Assembly: GCA_016714365.1 (NCBI GenBank)
Contig: JADJNH010000005.1
Coordinates: forward strand, 2,518,501 to 2,582,500
DNA: 64,000 nt
Reading direction: 5' to 3'
DNA from: Candidatus Vicinibacter affinis
Lineage (GTDB): Bacteria > Bacteroidota > Bacteroidia > Chitinophagales > Saprospiraceae
Under the pieces are notes generated by a model. It was not told the DNA's origin and did no database searches. It saw nothing but the letters and a program-made list of their open reading frames with translations. Made by a program: the position numbers and the translations under genes. Shown piece by piece: positions 63,761-64,000 of this stretch. Every line of letters begins with the position of its first letter. The first letter of the stretch is position 1.

Positions 63761-64000
63761 TTATTTTATTTTTAGAGAACAAATACTTTATCGGTAAAAA
63801 TTTCAAATAGTATCTGGATATAAAAAAATAGGCTGCCATTATGAAAAGCGACAATAAAACCATGATTTTTCCATCAGGATCTTTGGTCATCCAAAGACAA
63901 TCTGTTTGTAAAATCGCACCTTGATAACCTACTATAACAGCTCCATAAATATTTGTGGCTGCATGTATGCCGATGGCTTGTTCCAGGCCTTGATCAACGA
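63747..64000 (-). CDS. CPBP-family intramembrane metalloprotease, C-terminal part (partial)
   Basis: The frame is open on the minus strand from the right edge to TAA at 63749-63747, coding for the last 84 residues. It reads DQGLEQAIGIHAATNIYGAVIV, a typical CPBP (CAAX protease and bacteriocin-processing) motif with a conserved His and an Asn. A second hydrophobic helix (IMVLLSLFIMAAYFFI) and a basic tail follow. The upstream catalytic part lies outside the window. It overlaps the M1 peptidase start by 14 bases. Confidence 0.78.
   Translation of the reverse strand, partial: VDQGLEQAIGIHAATNIYGAVIVGYQGAILQTDCLWMTKDPDGKIMVLLSLFIMAAYFFISRYYLKFLPIKYLFSKNKINVLE

Overview
The window reads as a stretch of a chromosome from the phylum Bacteroidota, probably a member of the Saprospiria/Saprospiraceae. 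The reasons are the low GC content, seven proteins with type IX secretion (T9SS) C-terminal sorting domains, the TAnnTTTG-type promoter boxes with no obvious Shine-Dalgarno sequences, the DUF4295 ribosomal protein next to L28 and L33, the short primary-type sigma factor, and T9SS cargo with SprB repeats or a type B (CHU_C) tail. The family-level placement is inference from gene content only. There is no insertion sequence, prophage, CRISPR array or rRNA. The two tRNAs are both arginine acceptors (anticodons ACG and CCT).

Layout. 1-7 kb (+): tail of an unidentified gene, a BtuF-like metal/cobalamin-binding protein, a secreted subtilase, tRNA-Arg(ACG), rpmB-rpmG-DUF4295, ftsY, and a SprB-repeat protein carrying a CxxCH motif. 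7-14 kb (-): a Cys/Met-metabolism PLP enzyme, then a translation operon lepA-argS-glnS-DUF962. 14-18 kb (+): RluD-type pseudouridine synthase, LuxC-type acyl-CoA reductase, endonuclease III, SCO1, and a lipoprotein cytochrome c. 18-28.7 kb (-): a TonB-dependent receptor, a DUF697/SHOCT protein, and an MmcQ - FAD oxidoreductase - giant alpha-2-macroglobulin operon. 28.7-41 kb (+): secreted endonuclease I, tRNA-Arg(CCT), a 1639-residue M43 metalloprotease with exact 51-residue repeats, a CotH-family protein, an orphan, and a membrane glycosyltransferase-like protein. 41-43 kb: formate-THF ligase and a PhnA-domain protein. 43-49.5 kb (-): a three-gene DUF1800 - DUF1501 - adhesin operon. 49.6-61.6 kb: acyl-CoA/ketoacid metabolism (scoAB, threonine aldolase, etfAB) and core information genes (purC, sigma factor, pnp, rpsO, mazG, ribA). 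61.6-64 kb (-): an M1 aminopeptidase and the end of a CPBP-family membrane protease.

Most of the window is ordinary chromosomal housekeeping. The accessory flavour comes from large secreted or surface proteins (proteases, nuclease, adhesins), which fit a particle-attached, polymer-degrading lifestyle. The most distinctive sequence signals are the strictly periodic Cys repeats in the M43 protein, the DUF1800-DUF1501-adhesin operon in which one protein has both a Tat-like N-terminus and a sorting-domain-like C-terminus, several promoters so close to start codons that the transcripts should be nearly leaderless, an endonuclease III with only three of its four usual Fe-S cysteines, and hairpins in the leaders of rpsO and ribA. 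I found no clear evidence of a wholly new multi-gene system.
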